Source of the DNA: Amycolatopsis alkalitolerans | GTDB taxonomy: Bacteria; Actinomycetota; Actinomycetes; Mycobacteriales; Pseudonocardiaceae | Assembly (NCBI RefSeq): GCF_006152065.1 | Contig: NZ_VDFW01000035.1 | Location: forward strand, 1 to 64,000 | Direction: 5' to 3' | DNA: 64,000 nucleotides | Shown here: piece by piece, positions 20,385-28,700 of the stretch | Position numbering within the stretch: position 1 is the stretch's first letter | How the letters are laid out: each line of letters starts with the position of its first letter | The notes under the pieces: generated by a model | The model's database searches: none | What the model saw: the letters and a program-made list of their open reading frames with translations, nothing else | Told to the model about the DNA's origin: nothing | Made by a program: the position numbers and the translations under genes

Positions 20385-20741
20385 TTACGAGATCGGATCC
20401 GGCAGCACCCGCAGGTGGCCGCGGCGCCCGGAGGTGCCTTCGGGCTCCGGCGGCGGCGCGGGGCGATCGGATCGGCCGGCTTCGCGGACCGCTTCGGCGA
20501 GCGCGGTGAGCTCGTCGTCCGAGCGGTCCGGTTCGGCGAAGGAGCCCTCGTGGCGGACGACCTCCCAGCCCTTGGGGACGGTCAGCCGGAGCGCGTGCTG
20601 CTCGCACAGGTCGTAGGAATGCGGCTCCGACGCCGTCGCGAGGGGACCGACCACCGCGGTCGAATCGCTGTAGGCGTAGGTCAGCGTGGCGACAGCGGGC
20701 TGGAGGCACCCCGTCCGCGAACACTTTCGTACGCTCGACAC
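20385..20741 (-). CDS. DUF3499 family protein
   Basis: This is a conserved actinobacterial protein of unknown function, equivalent in position to Rv3258c. The core RKCSRTGCLQPAVATLTYAYSD and SYDLCEQHALRLTVPKGWEVV contains Cys/His residues that could form a small zinc site. The GTG at 20741 (118 aa) starts close to the conserved core; GTG 20747 is also possible, and the frame is open to 20822 but that would overlap the divergent gene. It is divergent from the zincin-like gene. Confidence 0.85.
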   Translation of the reverse strand: MSSVRKCSRTGCLQPAVATLTYAYSDSTAVVGPLATASEPHSYDLCEQHALRLTVPKGWEVVRHEGSFAEPDRSDDELTALAEAVREAGRSDRPAPPPEPEGTSGRRGHLRVLPDPIS

Positions 20742-20814
20742 GAACACGGACGATACTGCGTCCCGGCGGGAAGCGCGCGAAGGCACACCGGGGCGAGCGC
20801 TGTAACCTTCCGGT

Positions 20815-21282
20815 GTGTCCACCGCGCGCAGTTTCCGGCACCAGCGGCACGTCCGCCGCGACCGCCACGGTCGTGGTCTGCGCGGACCGCTGTACCCGGC
20901 TTCGCTACCGGCCGCGGCGAGCCGGGCGGAGAAGTTCGACCAGCTCGTGCTGGATCAGCTCGAGCCGATCGAGGCGCGCTGGCGTGACCAGCTGACGAAG
21001 CTCGACGTCGCGGTGGACGACGTGCCGGAGGTGCGCGGGCGCGACCAGCTGGCGCAGGCCGAGGGCGTGCTCCACGACGGTTCGGTCCCGCTGTCGCGAC
21101 TGGTCCCCGCCGGGATGGACCGTACGGGCCTGCCCACGCGGGCCCGCGTCGTGCTGTACCGGCGCCCGCTGGAGGCGCGCGCGAAGGATCCCGGCGAGCT
21201 GGCCGAACTGGTGCACGACGTGCTGGTCGAGCAGATCGCGGGCTACCTCGGCGTCGAACCGGACGTCATCGAAGGCGAGTAG
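20815..21282 (+). CDS. Zincin-like metallopeptidase family protein (Rv3259 type)
   Basis: The 155-aa protein matches the actinobacterial family annotated as metallopeptidase/zincin. The equivalent of the catalytic helix reads LVHDVLVEQIAGYLGVEPDVI, where the canonical HExxH is not present, so enzymatic activity is doubtful. TAACCT lies six bases before the GTG with no Shine-Dalgarno site, suggesting leaderless transcription. Its place between DUF3499 and the whiB2 region is conserved. Confidence 0.82.
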   Translation: MSTARSFRHQRHVRRDRHGRGLRGPLYPASLPAAASRAEKFDQLVLDQLEPIEARWRDQLTKLDVAVDDVPEVRGRDQLAQAEGVLHDGSVPLSRLVPAGMDRTGLPTRARVVLYRRPLEARAKDPGELAELVHDVLVEQIAGYLGVEPDVIEGE

Positions 21283-21412
21283 CGAAGGCCGCGATCTCGT
21301 CGAGCCCCCGACCGTGCAATGCGGGGCGACGTCCGGCAGGGGCGTCAGGCCGTGCCGCCACAGCCGGTCCTGGAAGCGGCCTCGGCCGCCATCCTGGCCG
21401 CGAGCGCGGGCG

Positions 21413-23365
21413 TCACCGCGGGCGGGCCGGGATCGGGATCGCGGTCATCGCGGCGAACAGCGCCGCCGCGACCTGCACCAGCAGCAGCACGTCCCGCAGC
21501 GTCGACGGATGTTCGATGCTTACCTCGGAGGAAGCCGCCGGCAGCGAAACGGCCACCTGGTGGCCCCAGGCCGGCACGATGGGCTGCGGCTTGCCGTCGA
21601 CCGTCGCCTGCCAGCCCGCTTCCAGTTCGGCCGACAGCACCAGCAGCCGCCCGGCGATCCCGTCCGACACCCGCACCCGGACGTCCGGAAGCGCGGCGTC
21701 GACGGGCGTGACCCCTTCGGAACTGGATGGCGACGAAGACGTTACGGCCTGTTTCGCGATGCCCGGCGGTACGAGCACCACCTGCCCCGACGGCGCGAGC
21801 AACCGCAGTACCGTGCGGCCTTCCTTCGTCGGCTGGACGGCGACCGCGAGGTCGGGGGCCAGCGTGACGATCGGGCCCGGCCCCTCGCCGGGCGGCAGCA
21901 CGACGAACAGCGCACCGGATGCCGTCGCGCCCTCCAGCGCCGCCCGCGTCGCTCCCGAGGACGGCTGTCGCAACGCGCTCTCCCAGGTGGCGAGGCGGCT
22001 GGGCGTGCTCGCGGTCACCGCGATCTGCTCGTCGCCGAACCGCGGGAGCCGCCCGCCGGTCTGCCGGGTGAGCACGTCGCCGAAGCCGATGGCCAGCACC
22101 GACCGGCCTGTGCGGGCAAGCTCGTCTGCCTGAACCGAGGCCAGCCGGTCACCACCGCCTGAGCGGACCGGCCCGCCTCGGCCGGCAAGCACCGCCCCTG
22201 TCGCGAGGGCGAGGATCACCAGCACCGCGCCCGCCGCGGCGAGCTTCCGCAGCACCGCGACCGGCGGGCCCTTGGCCAACGCGGTGAGCACGATCCACAG
22301 CAGCCCGGCGCTGATCACGAGCAGCGGCACCCCGGTGAACCCGGCCGAGTCCGCTCCGCCCTGCAGCGGGCTCACCGGCACCAGCAGCACCACCGCCAGC
22401 CCGCACGCGCCGAGCACGAGCACCCCGAGCCCGGGGCTCATGAGTGCCCTCGGCCGGATCGCGACCGCGAAGATGGCCGCCACGACCACCGCGACCCCGA
22501 TCGGCCACGCACCGGCTCCGGCCGGGTCGAGGCCAACCAGGTCCGCGGCCGGCGGCGCGGGCGCGGGACCGCTCAGCCCGTGCAGGACCAGCGAAGGCTG
22601 GTTCACCAGCACGGTCGGCCAGGGCAGCAGCAGCACGAGAGGCAGCACGACCACGACCACGACGGACGCGATCCGCCTCAGCAGGCTCTTGCCCGGTGGG
22701 AGAACCACGAACCCGACGACGAGCCCGAGCAACGCGAGTCCTTGTGCCAGTGGGGAAAACGCGCCGAGCACTGCTACGCCAACGGCGCACGCCGACGAGG
22801 CGGGCAGCCAGCCCGCACCGGTCCGCGCGAGCAACCCCGCGATCCCGGAGATCACCAGCGGCAGCACGATGTGCACGACGACCACGTCGAGCCGGCCTTG
22901 CGCCACCGAAGCGGTGGCCGCGGGGAGCAAGGCGTACCCGGCCGCGGCAGCGACTCGCGACCAGCGGGACGCGGGCAGTTTTCGCGTTGCGGCGTAAGCG
23001 GAAAGTCCGGCGAGTGGTGCGTCGCCGATCAGGAGCACGGCCACGAGCGCGTGCGGTCCCCCGATCGGGGTGAAGATCGCGCCGAGGGCGCCGAGAACGG
23101 CGAGCGAGGCCGGCGCCGCGCTCGCCGTGCCGCCGCCGATCTGGTGCCAGCCCGACAGGTACGTCGTCCAGAGCTCACCGAGCGAGCCGACGGGCAACAG
23201 CCGCCCGCCCGCGAGGTCGAGACCAAGCCGGGACCCGTTGACCACCAGCCCCAATACCGCGAGCACAAGGAAAAGGCTCACCGGAGGCCCTACCCGGCGG
23301 ACGAGAGACTCGTTGTCCGGCGCCGAATCCCTGACCGAGCCATCAGCCTCTGCCACGTGATGCAC
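21413..23365 (-). CDS. Large polytopic membrane protein next to whiB2
   Basis: The 650-aa product has an acidic N-terminus (about 25 aa), some 12 hydrophobic segments up to about residue 395, then a long extracytoplasmic domain (about 400-625) and a final transmembrane helix. It looks like the membrane portion of the large family-2 glycosyltransferases that, as I recall, lie beside whiB2 in other actinomycetes, but no glycosyltransferase domain (DxD) is present here. TAGTTT lies six bases before the GTG, so the gene seems to have its own leaderless promoter and not to be a simple remnant. The function is unknown. Confidence 0.7.
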   Translation of the reverse strand: MHHVAEADGSVRDSAPDNESLVRRVGPPVSLFLVLAVLGLVVNGSRLGLDLAGGRLLPVGSLGELWTTYLSGWHQIGGGTASAAPASLAVLGALGAIFTPIGGPHALVAVLLIGDAPLAGLSAYAATRKLPASRWSRVAAAAGYALLPAATASVAQGRLDVVVVHIVLPLVISGIAGLLARTGAGWLPASSACAVGVAVLGAFSPLAQGLALLGLVVGFVVLPPGKSLLRRIASVVVVVVLPLVLLLPWPTVLVNQPSLVLHGLSGPAPAPPAADLVGLDPAGAGAWPIGVAVVVAAIFAVAIRPRALMSPGLGVLVLGACGLAVVLLVPVSPLQGGADSAGFTGVPLLVISAGLLWIVLTALAKGPPVAVLRKLAAAGAVLVILALATGAVLAGRGGPVRSGGGDRLASVQADELARTGRSVLAIGFGDVLTRQTGGRLPRFGDEQIAVTASTPSRLATWESALRQPSSGATRAALEGATASGALFVVLPPGEGPGPIVTLAPDLAVAVQPTKEGRTVLRLLAPSGQVVLVPPGIAKQAVTSSSPSSSEGVTPVDAALPDVRVRVSDGIAGRLLVLSAELEAGWQATVDGKPQPIVPAWGHQVAVSLPAASSEVSIEHPSTLRDVLLLVQVAAALFAAMTAIPIPARPR

Positions 23366-23425
23366 CGCACCAAACTACGCACCGCGACCACCACGGGGGT
23401 CCGGGGGGCTTGCCCCTGGCGGGAG

Positions 23426-23446
23426 TTTGGGGGTTCGACCCCCAAA
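23426..23446 (-). terminator. Terminator after whiB2
   Basis: TTTGGGGG and CCCCCAAA form a perfect 8-bp stem around TTCGA, about 95 bases beyond the whiB2 stop. A neighbouring GC-rich stretch (23393-23424) can also fold. The core GGGGGTTCG recurs in the hairpin at 30749-30790. Confidence 0.6.
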
Positions 23447-23539
23447 GGACACGAAGAAACGAGCCCCGGCGAGCTGGCTCGGGTGCGGGTGTCCCGCAAG
23501 AACACCGTGCGAGCAGATCTCAGCCAGCTCGTTTCGACC

Positions 23540-23863
23540 TCACACAGCGCGTTTCTTGAGCTTGCGACGCTCCCGTTCGGACAGTCCGCCCCAGATGCCG
23601 AAGCGTTCGTCGTGGGCCAGGGCGTACTCGAGGCACTCACCCTTCACTTCGCAGCCCTGACAGATTCGCTTGGCCTCGCGGGTCGAGCCGCCCTTCTCCG
23701 GGAAAAAGGCCTCCGGATCGGTCTGCGCGCACAGCGCGCGGTCCTGCCACTCCGGCGGCTCCGCGGGGTCGAAGATGTCGGCGAGCTCGCCCAGCTCCGC
23801 GTCCGGGCCCGCTCCCCAATCCACGACCTGCCCCCATTCCCGTCCATCTGCTTCCAACCGCAC
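23540..23863 (-). CDS. whiB2: WhiB family iron-sulfur regulator, WhiB2/WhmD type
   Basis: This regulator of septation and sporulation/cell division binds a [4Fe-4S] cluster through four Cys: one in ALCAQTDPEAFFPEKGGST and three in ICQGCEVKGECLEYAL. The turn motif GIWGGLSERERRKLKK is diagnostic and the sequence is almost that of mycobacterial WhiB2. I choose GTG 23863 (107 aa) because AGGAGG lies five bases upstream; GTG 23884 (114 aa) is the alternative. Its leader is unusually long and structured (see 23922-24006). Confidence 0.95.
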   Translation of the reverse strand: MRLEADGREWGQVVDWGAGPDAELGELADIFDPAEPPEWQDRALCAQTDPEAFFPEKGGSTREAKRICQGCEVKGECLEYALAHDERFGIWGGLSERERRKLKKRAV

Positions 23864-23921
23864 TTCCGCCTCCTCTGCTTCCACGCACTCCCCAGGCTGG
23901 CGGTGTTACTGTCGATCTTCA

Positions 23922-24006
23922 CCAATCCGACCGGCACTCACGGCGATCCGCTTGGCGTAGGCCGGCTTCCGGTTGATCGGTGCCGGCCTACTTTCGGTCG
24001 GATTGG
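23922..24006 (-). promoter_or_regulatory. Nested inverted repeats in the whiB2 leader
   Basis: An outer 12-bp perfect inverted repeat (CCAATCCGACCG at 23922-23933, CGGTCGGATTGG at 23995-24006) encloses an inner 10-bp one (GTAGGCCGGC at 23957-23966, GCCGGCCTAC at 23982-23991). If whiB2 is transcribed from the promoter at 24054-24082, this forms a two-tier hairpin in its roughly 185-base 5' UTR. No known riboswitch class is recognised. Confidence 0.6.
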
Positions 24007-24053
24007 CGAAGCCGCCCCCGACGCCCCTTCCCGCGTCGAATGACAGCAATGTG

Positions 24054-24082
24054 ATTACACCCGTGTAATGCGGCCAGGTCAA
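24054..24082 (-). promoter_or_regulatory. whiB2 promoter with overlapping palindromic operator
   Basis: On the minus strand TTGACC (24077-24082) and TGTAAT (24054-24059) are exactly 17 bases apart, a strong SigA/HrdB-type promoter. A perfect 7+7-bp palindrome ATTACAC-CC-GTGTAAT (24054-24069) covers the -10 and part of the spacer, so a dimeric regulator bound there would block or modulate transcription. Confidence 0.65.
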
Positions 24083-24165
24083 GCCGAGTACCGAGTTTGG
24101 GGGACCCTCATGCCCCGACGCGCAAGGGGACACGCCGACAGCGACCCGCACGGATAAGACAGACT

Positions 24166-24939
24166 GTGGTCGTGCAGCGATCAGCGGTCCGCCCCAGTCC
24201 TCTCTTCTTCGCCATCCTCGCCCTCGCCATCGCGGGCGGCCTGCTGGCGGCGTTCAGCGACGCGACGAGCACCCGCGATCCGATGCTGATCGCCGGTGTC
24301 TTCATCCTGATCGTCGGCGGGTGGGCGGTGTCGCTGACGCTGCACGAGTTCGGGCACGCGTTCGTCGCCTACAAAGGTGGCGACCATTCGGTGCTCGGCA
24401 AGGGGTACCTGAACCTCGACGTGCGGCATTACACCGATCCGGTGCTCTCGCTCGTGCTGCCGCTGATCCTGCTGGCCATCGGCGGCATCCCGCTGCCCGG
24501 CGGCGCTGTCTGGATCAACCGGTGGGCGCTGCGGTCACGGGGCATCTCGACCTGGGTCTCGCTGGCCGGGCCGCTGAGCAACCTGCTGTTCGGGGTGCTG
24601 CTCACGGTCGCGGTCGCCTACATCCCGATGCCCGTCGGGCTCGCGATCGGGCTGTCGTACCTGGCGCTGCTGCAGGTGTTCGCGTTCGTGCTGAACATCC
24701 TGCCGATCCCGGGCCTGGACGGCTTCGGCGCGATCGAGCCGTACCTGTCGCCGCAGACGCGCGAGTTCGCCGCGAAGGTGCGCCCGTGGGCGCCGCTGGC
24801 CCTGTTCGCGCTGCTGTTCGCGGTGCCGAACGTGGCCGCCGTGTTCCAGGACCTGTCCGGGTTCGTCTACGAGGCCATCGGCGGCGACCGCCAGGACGCC
24901 TATGCCGGCCAGATCACCTTCATGTTCTGGCGGTACTGA
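24166..24939 (+). CDS. Site-2 protease family (M50) membrane protein
   Basis: The product (257 aa) is an intramembrane zinc protease-like protein. It has about six hydrophobic segments, the catalytic SLTLHEFGHAFVAYKGGD (HExxH) in an early helix and the second zinc-site motif NILPIPGLDGFG (NxxPxPxLDG) further on. There is no PDZ domain, which places it in the short 'site-2 protease family' group. GTG 24166 or 24172 are both possible; TAAGAC lies five bases before 24166 and there is no ribosome site. The substrate is unknown. Confidence 0.88.
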   Translation: MVVQRSAVRPSPLFFAILALAIAGGLLAAFSDATSTRDPMLIAGVFILIVGGWAVSLTLHEFGHAFVAYKGGDHSVLGKGYLNLDVRHYTDPVLSLVLPLILLAIGGIPLPGGAVWINRWALRSRGISTWVSLAGPLSNLLFGVLLTVAVAYIPMPVGLAIGLSYLALLQVFAFVLNILPIPGLDGFGAIEPYLSPQTREFAAKVRPWAPLALFALLFAVPNVAAVFQDLSGFVYEAIGGDRQDAYAGQITFMFWRY

Positions 24940-25612
24940 ACCACAGGTCCGCGCGCTGCGCCACGCGTCCGAGGCCGGTGCGCTCGGCCCAGTAGTCGCC
25001 CACCATGCCCACGACCGGGAGCATGCCGACCGCCCGCTGGTAGAAGCGGCCGCGCGGACGTTTCTCCAGCTCGCCGGACACGGCCAGCAGTGAGCGGCCC
25101 ATTCGCCACAGCGTGCCGGCAGCACTCTTGAGGGTGATCTTCCGGCCGTGCCGCTCGCCGAACTCACCGGCGAGTTCCGCGGCCTCGGCGTCCTCCGTCG
25201 GCTCCTTCCCCGCCGCGAGTTCCGGATCGACGTCCCGTTCGAACAGGACCCAGGCGACCATCCGCACCTGCTCACCGACGTCGTCGATCCCGTGCTCGCC
25301 GGCGATCGCGCACAGGAGCAGGCCCTGAGCGCTCGCCCCGAGCGCGTCCTGCACGGGCAGCCTGTCCGCGAGCACCCCGCCGATCCCGGGGATCGCGGTC
25401 ACCAGCGAGGTCAGCCGCCCGACCCGGTTGACCCACCAGTCGGTGCGCCGCCCCGTGTCCATCGCCGACCAGGCGGGCGTGCCGGGCAGGCGCACCGCGG
25501 CCAGGCCTGCCAACCGGCCAGGGCCGCGCATCGCGCCGAGCACGGGCGCGGCCGCGCGCACGAACGGGCGCAGCACCTTGACGATCTGCCGGTCGGAGAT
25601 GGCTTCGGCCAC
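24920..25612 (-). CDS. Uncharacterised protein at the end of the mshB operon
   Basis: I do not recognise this 230-aa protein. It is Gly/Ala/Arg-rich, with two moderately hydrophobic Gly-rich stretches (AIPGIGGVLADRL...QGLLLCAIAGE near 70-110 and GMLPVVGMVGDYW near 195-210), faintly like EcsC-type proteins. The start lies one base after the stop of the upstream membrane protein gene, so it belongs to the mshB operon. Its last 20 bases overlap the convergent M50 gene. Confidence 0.6.
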   Translation of the reverse strand: MAEAISDRQIVKVLRPFVRAAAPVLGAMRGPGRLAGLAAVRLPGTPAWSAMDTGRRTDWWVNRVGRLTSLVTAIPGIGGVLADRLPVQDALGASAQGLLLCAIAGEHGIDDVGEQVRMVAWVLFERDVDPELAAGKEPTEDAEAAELAGEFGERHGRKITLKSAAGTLWRMGRSLLAVSGELEKRPRGRFYQRAVGMLPVVGMVGDYWAERTGLGRVAQRADLWFSTART

Positions 25613-25613
25613 G

Positions 25614-25970
25614 TCACGTCCTCCCCGGAAGCGCCAGTGACCCGCCCAGTGCGAGCGCCGCGGGCAGCGCCCCGCCCGCGATCAGCAGCAGCCCCCGCCA
25701 GTCCTGGACCAGCACCAGATCACCGCCAGGCCCCGTCAGCCCGAGCACCACGATGGTGAGTACCCACAGCGCGAGCGGGGCCGCCGCCGCCTTCCGATGC
25801 ACGAGTTTCCCGGCCTGTATGACCAGCAGCGGCGTGGTGACGATCGCGACGAGGACGGTGAACGGGATCGGCACCGTGCCGCCGGCGCGTAGCGGCAGGA
25901 AGAACAGTTCGAGCGTGGCCAGCAGGACGGTGTCCACGAGCAGCAGCACGAGCAGACCGTTGCGGCTCAT
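25614..25970 (-). CDS. Small membrane protein downstream of mshB
   Basis: A 118-aa protein with about four hydrophobic helices (near 6-26, 36-54, 66-82, 93-113). It overlaps the mshB stop by four bases (ATGA), as the Rv1171-type gene follows mshB in mycobacteria. Function unknown; conserved coupling to mshB suggests an envelope or thiol-related role. Confidence 0.75.
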   Translation of the reverse strand: MSRNGLLVLLLVDTVLLATLELFFLPLRAGGTVPIPFTVLVAIVTTPLLVIQAGKLVHRKAAAAPLALWVLTIVVLGLTGPGGDLVLVQDWRGLLLIAGGALPAALALGGSLALPGRT

Positions 25971-26716
25971 CCCAGCCCTCCGAACAGATCGGTCCCGGCA
26001 CCTTCGCGGGGGCCACGGACCAGTGTGAAGTACTCGGCTTCGCCGATCGGCTGAGCCACCCCGTTGGACAGTGCGAACTCCGGCGGGTCGACCGTGACCT
26101 GCGTCGCGTGGGCACGCAGTGCCGCGATCTTCGCGCCGAGGTACGGCCGGATGTCGATGGTCGTGGTGATCGCGGCCGCGGGCGCCTCCGGCGGCAGCAC
26201 GGCGCCTCCCCCGGCGGCGATGTGGAACACCCGCGTCGCGGAGTCCGCGACGGCCATCGTGATCTCGTGCGCGCGGATGTGATCGGGATGGCCGTAGCCG
26301 CCGAACGAGTTGTACGTCACCAGCACGTCGGGCCGCATCTCGTCGACGATCGTCTTCAGTTGCAGCACCTGCTCGTCCAGCGGGCCTGCGGCGAAGGCAC
26401 GCGGATGATCGGCGGCGGCGGTGCCCGCCATCCCGGAGTCACGCCAGCCGCCGATTCCCCCGAGAAACCGGTGTTCGGTGACGCCCAGCTCCCGTAGGGC
26501 CGCGGACAGTTCGCCGGAGCGGTATCCGCCGAGCTGGTCGCCCGCCCACGAGCCGAGACCGGCCAGTTCGGGCGGGATGATCTCGCCCTCCTCGCCGAGC
26601 GTGCAGGTCACCAGCAGCACCTCGGCCCCTTCGGCGGCGTAGCGGGCCATGGTGCCGCCCGTCGTTATCGTTTCGTCGTCCGGATGGGCATGGACCAGCA
26701 CTAATCGACGGCTCAC
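25967..26716 (-). CDS. mshB: GlcNAc-Ins deacetylase of mycothiol synthesis
   Basis: The 249-aa zinc amidohydrolase deacetylates 1D-myo-inositol 2-acetamido-2-deoxy-glucopyranoside, the second committed mycothiol step. The metal site is visible as VHAHPDDETITTGGT (His, Asp, Asp) and the third ligand in GYGHPDHIRAHE. The GTG at 26716 gives MSRRLVLVHAHPDD; TATTCT lies six bases upstream with no ribosome site, so it is probably leaderless. Presence of mshB marks the organism as a mycothiol-making actinobacterium. Confidence 0.94.
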   Translation of the reverse strand: MSRRLVLVHAHPDDETITTGGTMARYAAEGAEVLLVTCTLGEEGEIIPPELAGLGSWAGDQLGGYRSGELSAALRELGVTEHRFLGGIGGWRDSGMAGTAAADHPRAFAAGPLDEQVLQLKTIVDEMRPDVLVTYNSFGGYGHPDHIRAHEITMAVADSATRVFHIAAGGGAVLPPEAPAAAITTTIDIRPYLGAKIAALRAHATQVTVDPPEFALSNGVAQPIGEAEYFTLVRGPREGAGTDLFGGLG

Positions 26717-26826
26717 CGATTCAGAATATTTACCCTGCCCGAACCCTCGTCGATGCATCCTCGGATATCCTCGCGCCAAGTTGCGCTGAACAGCGAGGAA
26801 CGTTCAACCCCCACGAAGGGCCACTG

Positions 26827-28605
26827 GTGAGCACAGAAGCGACGACGGCGAGGCTGGCCGCCTCGGGCTCCGTCCTGTCCATCGCCGACCTCAAGATCAC
26901 CTTCTCCACCGAGGACGGCGTGGTCGAGGCGGTCAAGGGTATCGGTTTCGACGTCAAACCGGGCGAGATCGTCGCGATCGTCGGCGAGTCCGGTTCGGGC
27001 AAGTCGGTGACGTCGATGTCGGTGCTCGGGCTGCTGCCCAAGACCAGCAAGATCGAGGGCGACCTTGTCCTTGAGGACCGTGAACTGGCCGGCCTCAAGG
27101 ACAAGGACATGCGGAGGATCCGCGGTAACGACATCGCGATGATCTTCCAGGAGCCGATGAGCGCGCTGAACCCGGTGTACACGGTCGGCTGGCAGATCCG
27201 GGAGGCGTTGCGCGCGCACCAGGACATCTCGCGCGAGGCGGCCGACAGGCGTGCCATCGAACTGCTGGACATGGTGGGCATCCCGAACCCGGCGGAGCGG
27301 TTCAGGCAGTACCCGCACCAGCTCTCCGGTGGTCTGCGCCAGCGCGTCGTCATCGCGATGGCGATCGCGTGCGATCCGAAGATCATCATCGCGGACGAGC
27401 CCACCACCGCGCTCGACGTGACCGTGCAGGCGGAGATCCTCAGCCTGCTGCGCAAGCTGCGGGACACGCTGAACACCGCGATCGTGCTGATCACCCACGA
27501 CATGGGTGTCGTCGCCGACCTCGCGGACCGGGTCGTGGTGATGTACCAGGGCGAGATCGTCGAGCAGGCGCCGGTGCACGACCTGTTCGCCTCGCCGAAG
27601 GAGGACTACACCCGTCGCCTGCTGGCCGCCGTGCCGGTGCTGGGGCAGCGTCCGGAAGGCCGCCGCCTGCTGGACGACGCGCCGCTGGAAACGGACTCGG
27701 AGGAACTGGCGAAGGTCGCGGAGGAGATCCGCATCGCGGACGCCGAACTCGAGTCCCAGATCAAGACCGACGCGCCCGCGCTGGAGATCAAGGATCTCGT
27801 ACTGGAGTTCCCGGGCAGGCGCGGTCAGGCCAAGAACCGCGCGGTCGACGGGGTTTCGCTGCACATCGACAAGGGCGAGATCCTGGGCCTGGTCGGCGAA
27901 TCGGGTTCCGGCAAGTCCACTGTGGGCCGGTGCGCGATCCGGTTGCTGAAGCCCACCGAGGGCACGGTTTCGGTCGCGGGCCGGGACATCACCGGTATGT
28001 CCACGAAGGACCTTCGGCCGCTGCGCCGGTACTTCTCGATCGTGTTCCAGGATCCGGCGTCCACACTGGACCCGAAGATGACCATCGGCGAGTCGATCGC
28101 GGAACCGATGGCGCTGCACAAGGCTTTCGCGGGCAGGGAACTCAACGACCGCGTCACGTCCCTGCTGGACAAGGTGGAGCTCTCGGGCCACTACCGCAAC
28201 CGGTACCCGCACGAGCTGTCCGGCGGCCAGCGCCAGCGCGTCTCGATCGCCCGCGCGCTGTCCCTGGATCCGCAGTTGCTGATCGCGGACGAGCCGACCT
28301 CGGCCTTGGACGTCTCGGTGCAGGCGCGGGTGCTGGACCTGTTCCTCGGGCTGCAGCAGAGCCTCGGGTTCGCCTGCCTGTTCATCAGCCACGACCTCGC
28401 GGTGGTGGACCTGCTGGCCGACCGGGTCGCGGTGATGCAGCACGGCAAGCTCGTCGAGGTCGGTGCGCGGGACCAGGTGCTGCACAACCCGCAGCAGGAC
28501 TACACCAAACGCCTCCTGTCCGCCGCCCCGGTGGCCGACCCGGTCGTGCAGGCGCAGCGCCGGGCCGCCTGGGAGGCCGGCAAACTCGCCCCCATACCCG
28601 ACTGA
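26827..28605 (+). CDS. Fused peptide ABC transporter ATPase (DppD-DppF type)
   Basis: The 592-aa protein contains two complete ABC ATPase domains joined end to end. Domain 1 (about 18-270) has GESGSGKSV, QYPHQLSGGLRQRV and ADEPTTALD. Domain 2 (about 315-575) has GESGSGKST, HELSGGQRQRV and ADEPTSALD. Each domain ends with the oligopeptide-type tail (DYTRRLLAAVP; DYTKRLLSAAP). It powers uptake of di/oligopeptides with the permeases encoded at 28701-30648, which lie on the opposite strand and converge on this gene. Confidence 0.95.
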   Translation: MSTEATTARLAASGSVLSIADLKITFSTEDGVVEAVKGIGFDVKPGEIVAIVGESGSGKSVTSMSVLGLLPKTSKIEGDLVLEDRELAGLKDKDMRRIRGNDIAMIFQEPMSALNPVYTVGWQIREALRAHQDISREAADRRAIELLDMVGIPNPAERFRQYPHQLSGGLRQRVVIAMAIACDPKIIIADEPTTALDVTVQAEILSLLRKLRDTLNTAIVLITHDMGVVADLADRVVVMYQGEIVEQAPVHDLFASPKEDYTRRLLAAVPVLGQRPEGRRLLDDAPLETDSEELAKVAEEIRIADAELESQIKTDAPALEIKDLVLEFPGRRGQAKNRAVDGVSLHIDKGEILGLVGESGSGKSTVGRCAIRLLKPTEGTVSVAGRDITGMSTKDLRPLRRYFSIVFQDPASTLDPKMTIGESIAEPMALHKAFAGRELNDRVTSLLDKVELSGHYRNRYPHELSGGQRQRVSIARALSLDPQLLIADEPTSALDVSVQARVLDLFLGLQQSLGFACLFISHDLAVVDLLADRVAVMQHGKLVEVGARDQVLHNPQQDYTKRLLSAAPVADPVVQAQRRAAWEAGKLAPIPD

Positions 28606-28654
28606 CCCCCTCCCTCCCCCCCGGGGGCGCCTGGGGGTGGAGGGGAAAACGAGA

Positions 28655-28683
28655 GCGCCCTTCCCGCGGGGCGGGAAGGGCGC
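28655..28683. terminator. Bidirectional terminator between ABC ATPase and permease genes
   Basis: A perfect 13-bp stem (GCGCCCTTCCCGC / GCGGGAAGGGCGC) with a 3-base loop lies between convergent genes. A second GC-rich inverted repeat (CCCCTCC 28607-28613 / GGAGGGG 28639-28645) precedes it. Confidence 0.85.
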
Positions 28684-28700
28684 GGTTCGCCGGGCTGGGG

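Noticed and set aside
21319-22162. Plus-strand open frames opposite the large membrane protein gene
   Set aside because: Antisense shadows with Arg/Pro/Ala-rich low-complexity sequence and no ribosome sites.
23426-23446. GGGTTCGACCC resembles a tRNA T-arm
   Set aside because: There is no acceptor stem, D-arm or anticodon arm at the right distance on either strand; the symmetric TTTGGGGG stem fits a terminator.
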